64,000 bases of DNA from Bacteroidota bacterium (lineage in GTDB: Bacteria > Bacteroidota > Ignavibacteria > Ignavibacteriales > Ignavibacteriaceae). The position numbers and the translations under genes were made by a program. This document shows, in pieces, positions 42,332-52,176 of this stretch (the first letter of the stretch is position 1; every line of letters starts with the position of its first letter). The DNA lies in the NCBI GenBank assembly GCA_022708025.1, contig JAKIZM010000002.1, forward strand, positions 1 through 64,000, written 5' to 3'. The notes under the pieces are model-generated. The model searched no databases and was not told the origin of the DNA. It worked only from the letters and a program-made list of their open reading frames with translations.

Positions 42332-45076
42332 ATGAAAAAAGTTTTTTATTTAATAATTCCACTGCTTTTATTGATTCAGATAAATCTTTTATCACAAAGC
42401 GATAAAAAAAGCATTGAGGATAAAGAGCCATTAAATAAGATATTAAGGATACAGGATAGAGCCGGCGGAGTTCACAATGCAAGCAACATCGGTTTGTTTT
42501 TTGAAAACCGCGGAAAACTTTATCCGAGAAGAGTAACACAGGGCCCATCCGGTGAATTTCCAATAAATAGCGGTAAGAATTATATATATAGAATAAACCA
42601 GTATATTGGTATTCCTGGCAATGTTATCCAGGGTAGATTTACAACCAATGAAGAATGGGAAGCTGCTTATGGATATCATAACAGCGATTTGGCAAGGATT
42701 GCTTTTAGTGATGACCCTGAATCATGGCATCCGCAGCTTGGCTGGCCTGTTAAAGATAAAGATGGAAAGAATGTTTTCTTATCCGATCAGGATAGTTATT
42801 GCGTTTTTAATGACAGCGGTAATACTGTTAAAATACTTGGAATACAAGTTGCTCAGATCGGATATGCCTATGGTTCAAACTTTGCCAAAAACATGCTTTT
42901 CTACAAATATGAAATTACAAACACCAGTCAAAATACTTATGACAGTCTTTACTTTGGACTGCAAAATGATATTGACGTTGGTAATATCAGTGGTGGCGAT
43001 CCTGAATATGCTGATGATTTTGTAGATATTATTCGGGATAAGAACCTGATTTTTTTTTATGATGATGGTGTTTCCAATGAGTGGCCCGATGGTAAAACCG
43101 GATTTTTCGGAATTATGTTTCTTCAAACACCAAAGGTTAATGGTGTTGAACTTGGAGTAACTGATTTTCACTATATGCTTGCCGATGATGAGGCTATTGC
43201 TGATAAGGATACAATTCAATATGGATTTATGTCTTCCAGCAGAAGCTTATATAACTCATCGGTTGGTGGAAAATATTTTCATGTCACTAATCCAAATAAC
43301 ATACATTTTGATGATCCTGCTTTAATACCGGCATCTGGAATGGATATAATTGCGCATATGTCTTCCGGTCCTTATACATTAAGCCCGGGCGATACCCTGG
43401 TTTTTTACACAGCATTGGTAGCAGGTGAAACTTATGATGAACTGATTCAATCTTCTAATGCTGCTGAGTTTGCAATGGCAAATCAATTTGATTTAGCAAA
43501 ACCGCCAAGTCGTCCGCATCTATCATCTGTTGATGGAGATTTTAGAGTTACTCTTTATTGGGATGATTCAGCAGAAAATTCTGTTGATAAATTTTCGGGA
43601 CATGATTTCGAAGGCTACAGATTGTATAAAAGTACAAACAGAGGCGTAACTTGGAATAGGATTGCTGATTATGATATAAAGAATTCTGTAGGCGCAAATA
43701 CCGGTTTGCAATATTCTTACATTGATACAAATGTAATTAATGGTTTTGAATATTGGTATTCTGTTACTTCTTATGATAAGGGAAGTGAATTATTCGAAAG
43801 TCTTGAGAGCCCGATTGGAAATACATTAGCTGCTGTAAATACAGTTTCTGCAACTCCGCGTTCTGAAGCGATCGGCAGAACACCGGTACTTCCGATAGAT
43901 GTAACAAACTTAAAAACCGGCAACACTAATTTTATTCTCAATGTTACTTCAATTGATGACGAAACATTGGCAGGAAATCAATACAAAACAACTTTTGAAT
44001 TTGTTCCGCGTATTGAGTTCGGAGATCTCAAGACGGATGTTACTGTTACAATTACCGATACTGCTGCTACAAAGCCATATAAGTACACTATTGAATTTAC
44101 TTCTGATAACAAGTTTGATCTGAAAAATATTACATTAGATGAAGTTATCAGGGAAGGTTATAACTATCCGTTCGGAGGAAGAGATATTACAATTACGGGT
44201 CAGGGATTAAGAATCAGTATGCACGATACTGCCGGAACTCCTGCCGAATTCAGACCGCAGGCAGGCGATGTTATTGCAATTAACTTTTCTATGAATACAG
44301 TTAAAAATAATTCTGTGCCCGTTATTGATAAAAGGTCATATCAGGTTGACCAGGTACTTACTTCCATTGACGGAATTTCACTTAAACTTTCTGCTCCTGA
44401 GATTATTCAAAGTATATCACGGATTGGCGGTACAGATAATATTGAAATGAATTTTGAAGTAATTGATGAATCATTAGTTAAAAATGCTTTATACATTGCA
44501 TCTGTTGAAGGAAATGGAATGCTAAACGGAAAAGGTTTTGTGTTGCTTTCAGTTTCTGGAACCAGCATTTCACTGGATACACTTTTCAGCGGCGATAGTT
44601 TTTCATTTGATGGAATAGAAGGAACAATTATCTTTCCGTCTAATTCACCGCCTTCCGCCGGTAATAAGTTTTCAGTTGAAACATTAAAACCGATAATTCC
44701 AAACATAAAAGATTCTTATGCTTTTAATATTGCAGGATCTAAAGTTGATTATCGGGAAGTAAAAGAGCAGATCAGTAAAATTAAAGTCGTTCCTAATCCA
44801 TATATAGTTTCATCATTATGGGAACCGGAATTTGGTGAATTGAGAAGAGAACCTTTACGTCAGATTCAATTTATTAATCTTCCACCGGAATGCACTATTT
44901 ATATTTTTACTGTTGATGCTGACTTGATTAAAACAATTCATCATAATTCCAATGCAGGTACAGAAGTATGGGACTTGAGAACAGAAGGAGGCAGAGAACT
45001 TGCAGCAGGGATGTATATATATGTTGTCAAGACTAAAGATTCTGAATTCAAAGAACGATTTGCAATTATAAAATAA
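42332..45076 (+). CDS. Large secreted protein with FnIII-like and C-terminal sorting-like domain, partner of the TonB receptor
   Basis: The 914-residue protein has a signal peptide (ending NLLSQ). Residues 40-390 form a conserved beta-rich region I have no family name for (WHPQLGWPVKDKDGKNVF; YDSLYFGLQNDIDVG). A fibronectin-III-like unit lies near 395-490 (FRVTLYWDDSAENSVDKF). The last 90 residues, KIKVVPNPYIV through GGRELAAGMYIYVVKTKD, resemble the T9SS type A tail in layout but lack the NPFNPST signature. It sits between a TonB receptor and a PorV-like gene. This order suggests a surface-exposed binding or docking subunit. Confidence 0.7.
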   Translation: MKKVFYLIIPLLLLIQINLLSQSDKKSIEDKEPLNKILRIQDRAGGVHNASNIGLFFENRGKLYPRRVTQGPSGEFPINSGKNYIYRINQYIGIPGNVIQGRFTTNEEWEAAYGYHNSDLARIAFSDDPESWHPQLGWPVKDKDGKNVFLSDQDSYCVFNDSGNTVKILGIQVAQIGYAYGSNFAKNMLFYKYEITNTSQNTYDSLYFGLQNDIDVGNISGGDPEYADDFVDIIRDKNLIFFYDDGVSNEWPDGKTGFFGIMFLQTPKVNGVELGVTDFHYMLADDEAIADKDTIQYGFMSSSRSLYNSSVGGKYFHVTNPNNIHFDDPALIPASGMDIIAHMSSGPYTLSPGDTLVFYTALVAGETYDELIQSSNAAEFAMANQFDLAKPPSRPHLSSVDGDFRVTLYWDDSAENSVDKFSGHDFEGYRLYKSTNRGVTWNRIADYDIKNSVGANTGLQYSYIDTNVINGFEYWYSVTSYDKGSELFESLESPIGNTLAAVNTVSATPRSEAIGRTPVLPIDVTNLKTGNTNFILNVTSIDDETLAGNQYKTTFEFVPRIEFGDLKTDVTVTITDTAATKPYKYTIEFTSDNKFDLKNITLDEVIREGYNYPFGGRDITITGQGLRISMHDTAGTPAEFRPQAGDVIAINFSMNTVKNNSVPVIDKRSYQVDQVLTSIDGISLKLSAPEIIQSISRIGGTDNIEMNFEVIDESLVKNALYIASVEGNGMLNGKGFVLLSVSGTSISLDTLFSGDSFSFDGIEGTIIFPSNSPPSAGNKFSVETLKPIIPNIKDSYAFNIAGSKVDYREVKEQISKIKVVPNPYIVSSLWEPEFGELRREPLRQIQFINLPPECTIYIFTVDADLIKTIHHNSNAGTEVWDLRTEGGRELAAGMYIYVVKTKDSEFKERFAIIK

Positions 45077-45095
45077 TCTGAAGCAGGAGTTTAAA

Positions 45096-46091
45096 ATGAA
45101 AAAAATATTAATATTAGTTTTATTTGTTATGAGCTTTGGAGAATTTTATGCACAGAATCCAAATCTCGGTTCAGCCGGAGCTCAGTTCTTACAAATACCA
45201 GTTGGTGCACGAGCAGAGGCAATGGGAGGCGCTGTAATCGGACTTATTGATGATGCATCTTCTATTTTCTGGAATCCTGCTGGAATTGTAAAAGTAAATA
45301 ATGTTCAAGCTCATTTTTCTTATATGAATTGGTTTGATCTTTTTGATTTTAATTCAGCATCAATTGTTTATAATGCCGGTGATCTGGGAACTTTTGGTGC
45401 AAGCATGGTGCTTTTTACTACTGGTGAAATGGAGATAACAACTGAAGAATATCCAAATGGAACAGGAAGGTTTTTTGACGCTGGTGATCTTGCCTTGGGA
45501 GTTTCCTATGCAAGATATCTGACCGATAGATTTAATGTGGGAGTAACGATCAAATATATTCGTCAGCAAATATGGAATGAATCAGCTTCCGGATTTGCAT
45601 TTGATATTGGAACACAATATCGTTTAGATTTTCAGAACCTGACTATAGCAATGGCAATGACAAACTTTGGCGCTGATTTGCAGTTTGACGGACCTGATCT
45701 GGATTTCACTTATCGCAAGGATAATGCTTTTCCGTTAAGCAGATTGGTGCCAAGCAGATTAAGCACAGAAGAATATCCATTACCATTAAATTTTCAGGTT
45801 GGTATCGCAGTAGATATTTTTGAATATGATTTTGTAAAAATGCGCGGTGCAATTGATGTAACTCATCCAAACGATAATGCTGAACGTGCACAATTCGGAA
45901 CTGAATTTTCTTTCTTTGATAGGTTTTTTGTTCGTGCAGGATATAAGTATAATTATGATGATCAGGATTTTTCATTTGGCGCTGGTGCAAATGTTCCTTT
46001 AGGCAGCACTGCAGTTTATTTTGATTATGCTTATTCTGTTTATGATATTTTACCAAGCGTGCATAGAATTTCTGTTAATTTAAGTTTTTAG
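45096..46091 (+). CDS. PorV/PorQ-family outer-membrane protein
   Basis: The 331-residue barrel has a signal peptide (ending FYAQ) and the family start GAQFLQIPVGARAEAMGG, then DDASSIFWNPAGI, as in FadL-like PorV/PorQ/UPF0164 proteins. In type IX secretion PorV shuttles cargo from the translocon to the attachment complex. Placed after two secreted or receptor proteins, this paralogue may serve their export rather than be the housekeeping PorV. It ends in typical barrel sequence (RISVNLSF). Confidence 0.82.
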   Translation: MKKILILVLFVMSFGEFYAQNPNLGSAGAQFLQIPVGARAEAMGGAVIGLIDDASSIFWNPAGIVKVNNVQAHFSYMNWFDLFDFNSASIVYNAGDLGTFGASMVLFTTGEMEITTEEYPNGTGRFFDAGDLALGVSYARYLTDRFNVGVTIKYIRQQIWNESASGFAFDIGTQYRLDFQNLTIAMAMTNFGADLQFDGPDLDFTYRKDNAFPLSRLVPSRLSTEEYPLPLNFQVGIAVDIFEYDFVKMRGAIDVTHPNDNAERAQFGTEFSFFDRFFVRAGYKYNYDDQDFSFGAGANVPLGSTAVYFDYAYSVYDILPSVHRISVNLSF

Positions 46092-46094
46092 AAA

Positions 46095-47309
46095 ATGAAT
46101 TATTTAGTTAAAACATATATTCTTTTTCTTTTCGGTTTGATTGCGCTTTATCCTTGCACTACTGCTGTTGTGTCAGGAAAAGCTACTTCAGATGGAAGAC
46201 CGCTTCTGCTAAAAAACCGTGACTCTGATTTTTTACAAAATAAATTAGTCTATTACTTTGAAGGCAAATTTAAATTCATCGGATTGGTAAACTCAGCAGA
46301 TAAAGCAAATAAAGAAGTATGGAGCGGATTTAACGAAGCCGGATTCGGAATTATGAATTCCGCTTCTTATAATCTTAAGATAAACGATACAACAAAACTC
46401 TCCGATCAGGAAGGAATAATTATGAAGCTTGCATTGGCAGGTTGTAAAACTTTATCTGATTTTGAAACTCTTCTTGATACACTTCCTAAGCCGCTTGGAG
46501 TTGAAGCAAATTTTGGAGTAATCGATGCAGAAGGCGGGGCAGCATATTACGAAGTAAATAATTTTTCTTTTATTAAATACGATGTTAATGATTCTGAAGT
46601 TGCACCAAATGGTTATCTTATCCGCACAAATTTCTCTTTCTCTGGTGTTGAAAATAAAGGCTATGGATATATAAGATATAATACAGCTTCAGGATTGTTT
46701 TCTGATAAAATTAAAGATGGAAAATTAAATTTTCAGTTTTTAATAAATGATGTTCCGCGATGTTTAGTTCATTCATTTACTAAAACAGATCTTACTAAAA
46801 ATCTTCCCGATCAAACAGATCACAACTTTGTGTTTTTTAGAGATTACATTCCAAGATATTCAACATCTGCCGCAGTTGTTATTCAAGGTGTTAAGGATAT
46901 CGAGTCGACTTCATTAACTACTATGTGGACTGTTCTCGGTTTTCCACTTACATCAATTGCAATCCCTGTTTGGCTTACTGATGATGGATCGCTTCCTAAA
47001 ATATTAATTGCTGATGAAACCGGAAATGCGCCGTTATGTAATCTTGCTCTTGGCTTGAAAGAAAAAGTTTTATCCGAACAAAATGATGCGAAGGAAAATT
47101 ATCTTAATCTTCCTGCTTTGATGAATAAGGAAAATACAGGTGTTCGGCAAAAACTTAATCCTATTGAAGATGAAGTGTTAAATAAAGCTGAAGAAAAAAT
47201 TTCTAATTGGGAAAAAACAGAATTTAACAGCAACGAGGCGAAAGAATTTTATAATTGGATTGATAATGATATTTATCCTCAGCTAAAAAGTAAATTTTCT
47301 TTTAACTGA
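46095..47309 (+). CDS. Exported C45/choloylglycine-hydrolase-like Ntn amide hydrolase
   Basis: The 404-residue protein has a signal sequence ending directly before C21 (YPCTTAVVSGKATSDG), so processing would expose Cys21 as the N-terminal nucleophile of this Ntn-hydrolase fold. PLLLKNRD follows at 37-43, the usual second active-site strand. Relatives cleave linear amides: penicillin, N-acyl amino acids, carcinine or acyl-homoserine lactones. It lies between the PorV-like gene (3 bases) and a cyanophycinase gene, so it likely deacylates N-acyl or peptide material outside the cytoplasm. Confidence 0.75.
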   Translation: MNYLVKTYILFLFGLIALYPCTTAVVSGKATSDGRPLLLKNRDSDFLQNKLVYYFEGKFKFIGLVNSADKANKEVWSGFNEAGFGIMNSASYNLKINDTTKLSDQEGIIMKLALAGCKTLSDFETLLDTLPKPLGVEANFGVIDAEGGAAYYEVNNFSFIKYDVNDSEVAPNGYLIRTNFSFSGVENKGYGYIRYNTASGLFSDKIKDGKLNFQFLINDVPRCLVHSFTKTDLTKNLPDQTDHNFVFFRDYIPRYSTSAAVVIQGVKDIESTSLTTMWTVLGFPLTSIAIPVWLTDDGSLPKILIADETGNAPLCNLALGLKEKVLSEQNDAKENYLNLPALMNKENTGVRQKLNPIEDEVLNKAEEKISNWEKTEFNSNEAKEFYNWIDNDIYPQLKSKFSFN

Positions 47310-47315
47310 TCTGCT

Positions 47316-49364
47316 GTGAATTCATTAGTAAAAATATTCAACATTCTCATTCTCACTCTCGCTCTTAATCTTACTCTTTTCCCTCAAGGCTATATTTGTG
47401 CTGTTGGCGGCGGCTCAGAAGATTATAATAATTGGAGTGATGCACCGTATGGATGGATTGTTGAAAAATCAGACAACGGAAAAATTATAATTCTTGGTGC
47501 TGATGCAAGTGTTACAACCTGGCTTCCAACTTATTTTATATCTCTTGGTGCAGATACTGCTTACAATAAAACTATTTCTTCCAAAACTATTGCAGACCTC
47601 CCGGAAACTTATGACGAAATAATTTCTGCTAAAGCTGTTTTTATTCGTGGTGGTGATCAGTGGGATTACATAAGATTGTGGAAAGGAACAAAAACCGATT
47701 CAGCTATTCAATATGTTTTTAATAATGGTGGTGTTATAGCCGGAACAAGCGCCGGTGCAGCAGTTCTTGGCGATGTTGATTTCAGCGGACAAAGTGGTTC
47801 AGCATATTCCGATGATGCATTGCTTAATCCGTTTTACAGTAGAATGAAGTTTGAAAGTAATTTCCTGAACTTCATTCCGAATGTTTTATTTGATACTCAC
47901 TTTACTGAGAGAGGAAGACAGGGCAGATTGATTGCAATGCTTTACAATCAGCATTTTAATGCATCTAAAGATTTAATAGGTGCAGGCATTGATGATAGAA
48001 CTGCAATTTGTATTTCACCGGATGGAATTGGTGAAGTAATGGGAAGCGGTGCGGTTTCAATTTTTTATAAAGATGATTTTACTGAATATTCTGATTACAC
48101 TTCCGGCAAATACACAATCGAAAAATTAAGATGCCATACACTTACAAAAGGCTGGAAATATGATTTTATAAACAATCAGATTGCTTTTATTCCTGCTTCG
48201 GCAAAAGATGTTGATATTAATTCTCCTTGGTTCTACTCTCAGACTGATATTACTTTAACAGGCAGCAACAATATTTCAGCACAGCTTAACAATCTCGGTG
48301 TGTTTTTAAATGAAGTAAATAGCACAAAAGTTTTACTTATTACTCATCCGGGTTTCAGCAGTTCAGCTTCGATAATTACTGATTATTTAAGCTCAAACAG
48401 TTTTATTTATGATGTTTTAAACATTACAACAGGAAACCTTAACGATGCATCAGAAGCAGTAAAGCTAAATGAAGCAACTTGTTTTATTTTTGCTGGCGAT
48501 TCACTTAATGTTCTAAGTTATTTAAACCAACCGGTTGGTTTAGTTAACGCTGCATTTTATAATCAGACCGCAATGAACATTCCGATTTTTTTCTTTGGCA
48601 ATGCCGGAAAGATTGCAGGAAATTTTTATATAGGAAATACTGATACTGATATGTATGCATCATATCGCGGTAAAATGACGATTAATGAAGGGCTTTTCAT
48701 TTTTGCTGACTTAATTTTTCAACCGTTGTTATATGACAATTCAGATTTTTATGAGAACCGGACAAGTTCTGTTTTGTGGGGGTTGATGCGTAAGAGAAGA
48801 AGAATCGGAATTTATTTAAATGAAAATGACAGGCTGAATATAAAATCATCTTCATTTGAAAATTCCATCAGCGGAACCGTTTTAATTCCTTATATGATTG
48901 TTGATGCAAGAGAAACTGACAAGGTTGATTCATCAACTTATCGCGCAAGCGGAAGTATAGGGCCCAGGCAAATTGTGGCAATGAACAATCTGAGAATCTC
49001 TTTAACAAATTACTCTAATATTAATTACTTGCTAGAAACAGGTAAGTTTGATTATTTGACGAATGTGGAAAATGAAAATGTTTCTCAGTTAACTCCGTTT
49101 GAGTTTAAATTGAATCAAAACTATCCCAATCCATTTAATCCTTCAACAACAATCAGGTGGAGACAAAGCAAACCGGAAAAGATTACAATAAAATTGTTTG
49201 ATATACTTGGAAATGAAATTGAAACATTGGTTGATGATTATTATGAATCAGGTTCTCATTCAAAATTCTATACAATGAATTCAAAATTATCAAGCGGTAT
49301 TTACTTTTATCGTTTATCAACAAAGGATTTCTCAGAAACTAAATCAATGGTATTCTTAAAATGA
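47316..49364 (+). CDS. Secreted cyanophycinase-like protein with T9SS sorting domain
   Basis: The 682-residue protein starts at GTG 47316 (MNSLVKIFNI), with a signal peptide ending FPQG. The S51 domain (about 25-260) has RGGDQWDY (GGDQ 112-115), nucleophile elbow GTSAGA with Ser145, and FDTHFTERGRQGR. A second beta-rich domain of about 300 residues follows, then the sorting tail NYPNPFNPSTTIRW near residue 605. The T9SS tail predicts surface attachment, so hydrolysis would occur outside the cell. It is the second S51 enzyme of the island and overlaps the M14 gene (ATGA). Confidence 0.85.
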   Translation: MNSLVKIFNILILTLALNLTLFPQGYICAVGGGSEDYNNWSDAPYGWIVEKSDNGKIIILGADASVTTWLPTYFISLGADTAYNKTISSKTIADLPETYDEIISAKAVFIRGGDQWDYIRLWKGTKTDSAIQYVFNNGGVIAGTSAGAAVLGDVDFSGQSGSAYSDDALLNPFYSRMKFESNFLNFIPNVLFDTHFTERGRQGRLIAMLYNQHFNASKDLIGAGIDDRTAICISPDGIGEVMGSGAVSIFYKDDFTEYSDYTSGKYTIEKLRCHTLTKGWKYDFINNQIAFIPASAKDVDINSPWFYSQTDITLTGSNNISAQLNNLGVFLNEVNSTKVLLITHPGFSSSASIITDYLSSNSFIYDVLNITTGNLNDASEAVKLNEATCFIFAGDSLNVLSYLNQPVGLVNAAFYNQTAMNIPIFFFGNAGKIAGNFYIGNTDTDMYASYRGKMTINEGLFIFADLIFQPLLYDNSDFYENRTSSVLWGLMRKRRRIGIYLNENDRLNIKSSSFENSISGTVLIPYMIVDARETDKVDSSTYRASGSIGPRQIVAMNNLRISLTNYSNINYLLETGKFDYLTNVENENVSQLTPFEFKLNQNYPNPFNPSTTIRWRQSKPEKITIKLFDILGNEIETLVDDYYESGSHSKFYTMNSKLSSGIYFYRLSTKDFSETKSMVFLK

Positions 49365-50854
49365 AAAAACTTTTCTTTTTACTTTTATTGTTTATTAGCT
49401 GTCAAAACTTTTCTCAGGAAACAATGACACCACTTGAAAAGTCTGATTTTAAAAAACTTACAACTCATTCTGAACTATCTCAGTTTATTAAAGAAGTTGA
49501 TGATAAATCAGATTTAATCACGACCGAAGTATTTGCTAAATCGCCCGAAGGCAGAGAGTTGTTTGTAGTCTATTTTTCAAAAGGTGAATTCGGTAAAGAT
49601 CAATCTAAAATCAAAGTTTTAATATTCGCTCAACAGCACGGTGATGAACAATCTGGTAAAGAAGGTTCTTTGTTGCTGATAAACGAATTGCTTAAACCTG
49701 AAAACCAATATTTGTTTGATAAAATTGATTTTGCATTAGTCCCACTAATGAATCCTGACGGATCTGAAAAGGATAAAAGGCGAAACGGAAATGAAATGGA
49801 TCTTAACAGAAATCATTTAATTCTTACAGAGCCAGAAGTGATTGGTTTGCATCAATTGTTTAATAAATATCTTTTTGAAGTAACAATGGATGTTCACGAA
49901 TATTGGCCCTTTGGTGAATCATCAAAAAAGTTTGGATATCATGAAAATTATGATGAAACAATCGGTGCAATTACAAACATTAATATCTCTGAAAAACTTA
50001 GAAAACTTTCTTATGATAAATATCTTCCGTTTATATTTAATTATATCTCTGAGAAAAATTTTTCTGCGTTTCATTATCTTCCCGGCGGTTCGTCAGAAAG
50101 TGAAAATCTTCGTTACAGCACATTTGATATAAATGATGGAAGACAAAGTTTTGGGATACAAAATACTCTTTCGTTTATTCAGGAAGGATTGAACGGTGAG
50201 CGTAGCAGCTTAGATAATATTGAGCATCGTGCAAAAGGGCAGATGATTGGAATGCTTGGATTATTGAAGTTCAGTTATGATAATAAAGATGAGATCAAAA
50301 AGCTTGTATCGGCTGAAAGAAAAAATCTTGAAGAAAATAAAACCGATGGAAAAGTCGCGATTCAGCTAAATCATTTTTCCGATGGAACTGAACTTAAATT
50401 AAATCTAGTTTCTTACAATAGTGGCAATGACACAGTTATAACAACCAGAAATTTTAGATCTGTTGTTAAATCACTTTATGATGTAGATAGACCAAAAGGA
50501 TATTTGATTCCGAAAAATCTGAAAGAAGTGACTGATTGGGCTGACAGACACGAACTGAAATATTACGATTATAATAAATCAATCAATAGTAAAATAGAGC
50601 AATACTTTATTACCAATATTGATTCAATTGATTTTGAAGGAGATATGGTTGTAAATCCCGGTGTAATGAAAACAGATGTTACTAATCAGATTAATTCATC
50701 TGATTACATTTTTATTCCTGTTAATCAATTGCGGAATAATATGATTGTGATTGCGCTTGAGCCTAAGTCAGAACTTGGATTAGTTACTTACAAACAATTT
50801 GAACATCTGCTGAAAAAGGGTGAAAATTATCCGATATTAAGAGTGACAAATTAA
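49361..50854 (+). CDS. M14-family zinc carboxypeptidase
   Basis: The 497-residue exported enzyme has zinc-binding QQHGDEQSG (H93, E96), NPDG (131-134), DLNRNH (substrate Arg region 147-152) and the third zinc ligand in DVHEYW (H179), with FIQEG as probable catalytic Glu. The signal is a normal or possibly lipoprotein type (FISC at 11-14). C-terminal beta-rich residues 330-497 may bind substrate. M14 enzymes trim C-terminal residues or gamma-glutamyl/isopeptide bonds; the substrate here is unknown. It is the last gene of the receptor operon. Confidence 0.83.
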   Translation: MKKLFFLLLLFISCQNFSQETMTPLEKSDFKKLTTHSELSQFIKEVDDKSDLITTEVFAKSPEGRELFVVYFSKGEFGKDQSKIKVLIFAQQHGDEQSGKEGSLLLINELLKPENQYLFDKIDFALVPLMNPDGSEKDKRRNGNEMDLNRNHLILTEPEVIGLHQLFNKYLFEVTMDVHEYWPFGESSKKFGYHENYDETIGAITNINISEKLRKLSYDKYLPFIFNYISEKNFSAFHYLPGGSSESENLRYSTFDINDGRQSFGIQNTLSFIQEGLNGERSSLDNIEHRAKGQMIGMLGLLKFSYDNKDEIKKLVSAERKNLEENKTDGKVAIQLNHFSDGTELKLNLVSYNSGNDTVITTRNFRSVVKSLYDVDRPKGYLIPKNLKEVTDWADRHELKYYDYNKSINSKIEQYFITNIDSIDFEGDMVVNPGVMKTDVTNQINSSDYIFIPVNQLRNNMIVIALEPKSELGLVTYKQFEHLLKKGENYPILRVTN

Positions 50855-51031
50855 ATTATTGTGAACCGTTACAAGTTGATTTGAGAACTCTGTAATCAAG
50901 ATGAAATCATTAAGACAAAATATTAATAATTATTCTATTGACTTTAAAAATCGTTTTAGCGGACTATAAAATTTCTTCTTCATTTAATTAACACAATAAT
51001 GTTGTAAATAAAAAAAATTAAGGAGAAGAAA

Positions 51032-52171
51032 ATGAACATAATTGTTTTAGGCTCTGGTTTAATCGGTCGTCCAATGGCGATTGATCTTTCTAAAGAAAAA
51101 TTATTTAATGTTACTATTGCAGATCTAAATCAAAAAAATCTTGATAAGATTCCTAAACAACTCCCGATAAAAAAAATTCAAAAGGATTTATCCGATCCTC
51201 AAATCTTAAAATCTTTAATCAGCAAAAACGATATAGTATTAAACGCTCTTCCAAGCTTTATTGGTTTTAAGACGCTCAAAGAAATTATCAAAGCAAAAAA
51301 AAATGCGGTTGATATTACCTTCGCTCCCGAAGATCCGTTTGAGCTTGATAAACTAGCGAAGCAAAACAATGTAACAGCAATTGTTGATTGCGGTGTTGCG
51401 CCCGGAATGAGCAATCTTCTTGCTGGTTATGTCAATTCGCTTTTAGATTTTACTGAAACAATTTTGATTTATGTTGGAGGATTGCCCGTCATTCGTGAAT
51501 ATCCTTATGAATATAAAGCGGGCTTTTCTCCGACTGATGTAATTGAAGAATACACACGACCAGCTAGATTTGTTGAAAACGGGAAATTAGTTGTTCGTCC
51601 TGCTCTATCTGATTCTGAACTAATTAATTTTGATGAAGTCGGAACTCTGGAAGCATTCAATAGTGATGGTTTACGCACTCTTGCTAAAACTTTAACTGCA
51701 CCAAATATGAAAGAGAAAACCTTACGCTATCCGGGACATATTGAGAAAATAAAAGTTCTGCGTGAAAGCGGTTTTTTCAATCAAAGGGAAATTGATATTA
51801 AGGGAATGAAAATCAAACCGATCGATTTTACTTCTAAGATTTTGTTTCCGCTCTGGGAACTTAAAGATGGTGATGAAGATTTTACTGTGATGCGGATTAT
51901 AATCGAAGGAATAAAGAACAGAAAGAAAGTTCGTTATTCATATAATCTATTGGACAGACACGATAAAAAAAATAACATTCATTCAATGGCGAGAACAACA
52001 GGTTATACTGCAACAAGTGTGGTCAGATTGCTTTCGAAAGGATTATTCGATAGGAAAGGAATTTGTCCGCCGGAATATATCGGAGAGAATTCCCAGTGTG
52101 TTAATTTTGTTATTAAAGAATTGAAAAATCGCGGAGTTATTTATCAGGAAAGTATTGAAGCAATTAAGTGA
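51032..52171 (+). CDS. Saccharopine-dehydrogenase-family (lysine 6-dehydrogenase-like) oxidoreductase
   Basis: The 379-residue cytoplasmic protein has a Rossmann fold starting MNIIVLGSGLIGRPMAIDL and the family blocks VDCGVAPGMSNLLAGYV and GLPVIREYPYEYKAGFS. These match the lysine 6-dehydrogenase/saccharopine dehydrogenase group, which oxidises lysine or makes saccharopine with NAD(P). It has AAGGAGAAGAAA before its start and ends in a GTGA overlap with the PLP gene. The 177-base gap upstream holds no feature I can support. A role in catabolising imported amino acids fits but is inferred. Confidence 0.77.
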   Translation: MNIIVLGSGLIGRPMAIDLSKEKLFNVTIADLNQKNLDKIPKQLPIKKIQKDLSDPQILKSLISKNDIVLNALPSFIGFKTLKEIIKAKKNAVDITFAPEDPFELDKLAKQNNVTAIVDCGVAPGMSNLLAGYVNSLLDFTETILIYVGGLPVIREYPYEYKAGFSPTDVIEEYTRPARFVENGKLVVRPALSDSELINFDEVGTLEAFNSDGLRTLAKTLTAPNMKEKTLRYPGHIEKIKVLRESGFFNQREIDIKGMKIKPIDFTSKILFPLWELKDGDEDFTVMRIIIEGIKNRKKVRYSYNLLDRHDKKNNIHSMARTTGYTATSVVRLLSKGLFDRKGICPPEYIGENSQCVNFVIKELKNRGVIYQESIEAIK

Positions 52172-52176
52172 AATTT

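Noticed and set aside
42606..43025. 139-codon plus-strand open frame
   Set aside because: It lies fully inside the 914-residue secreted-protein gene in another frame; the larger gene has a signal peptide and consistent domains.
50855..51031. Riboswitch or small RNA before the lysine-dehydrogenase-like gene
   Set aside because: The 177-base gap is AT-rich and contains no conserved riboswitch core or strong hairpin that I could identify.
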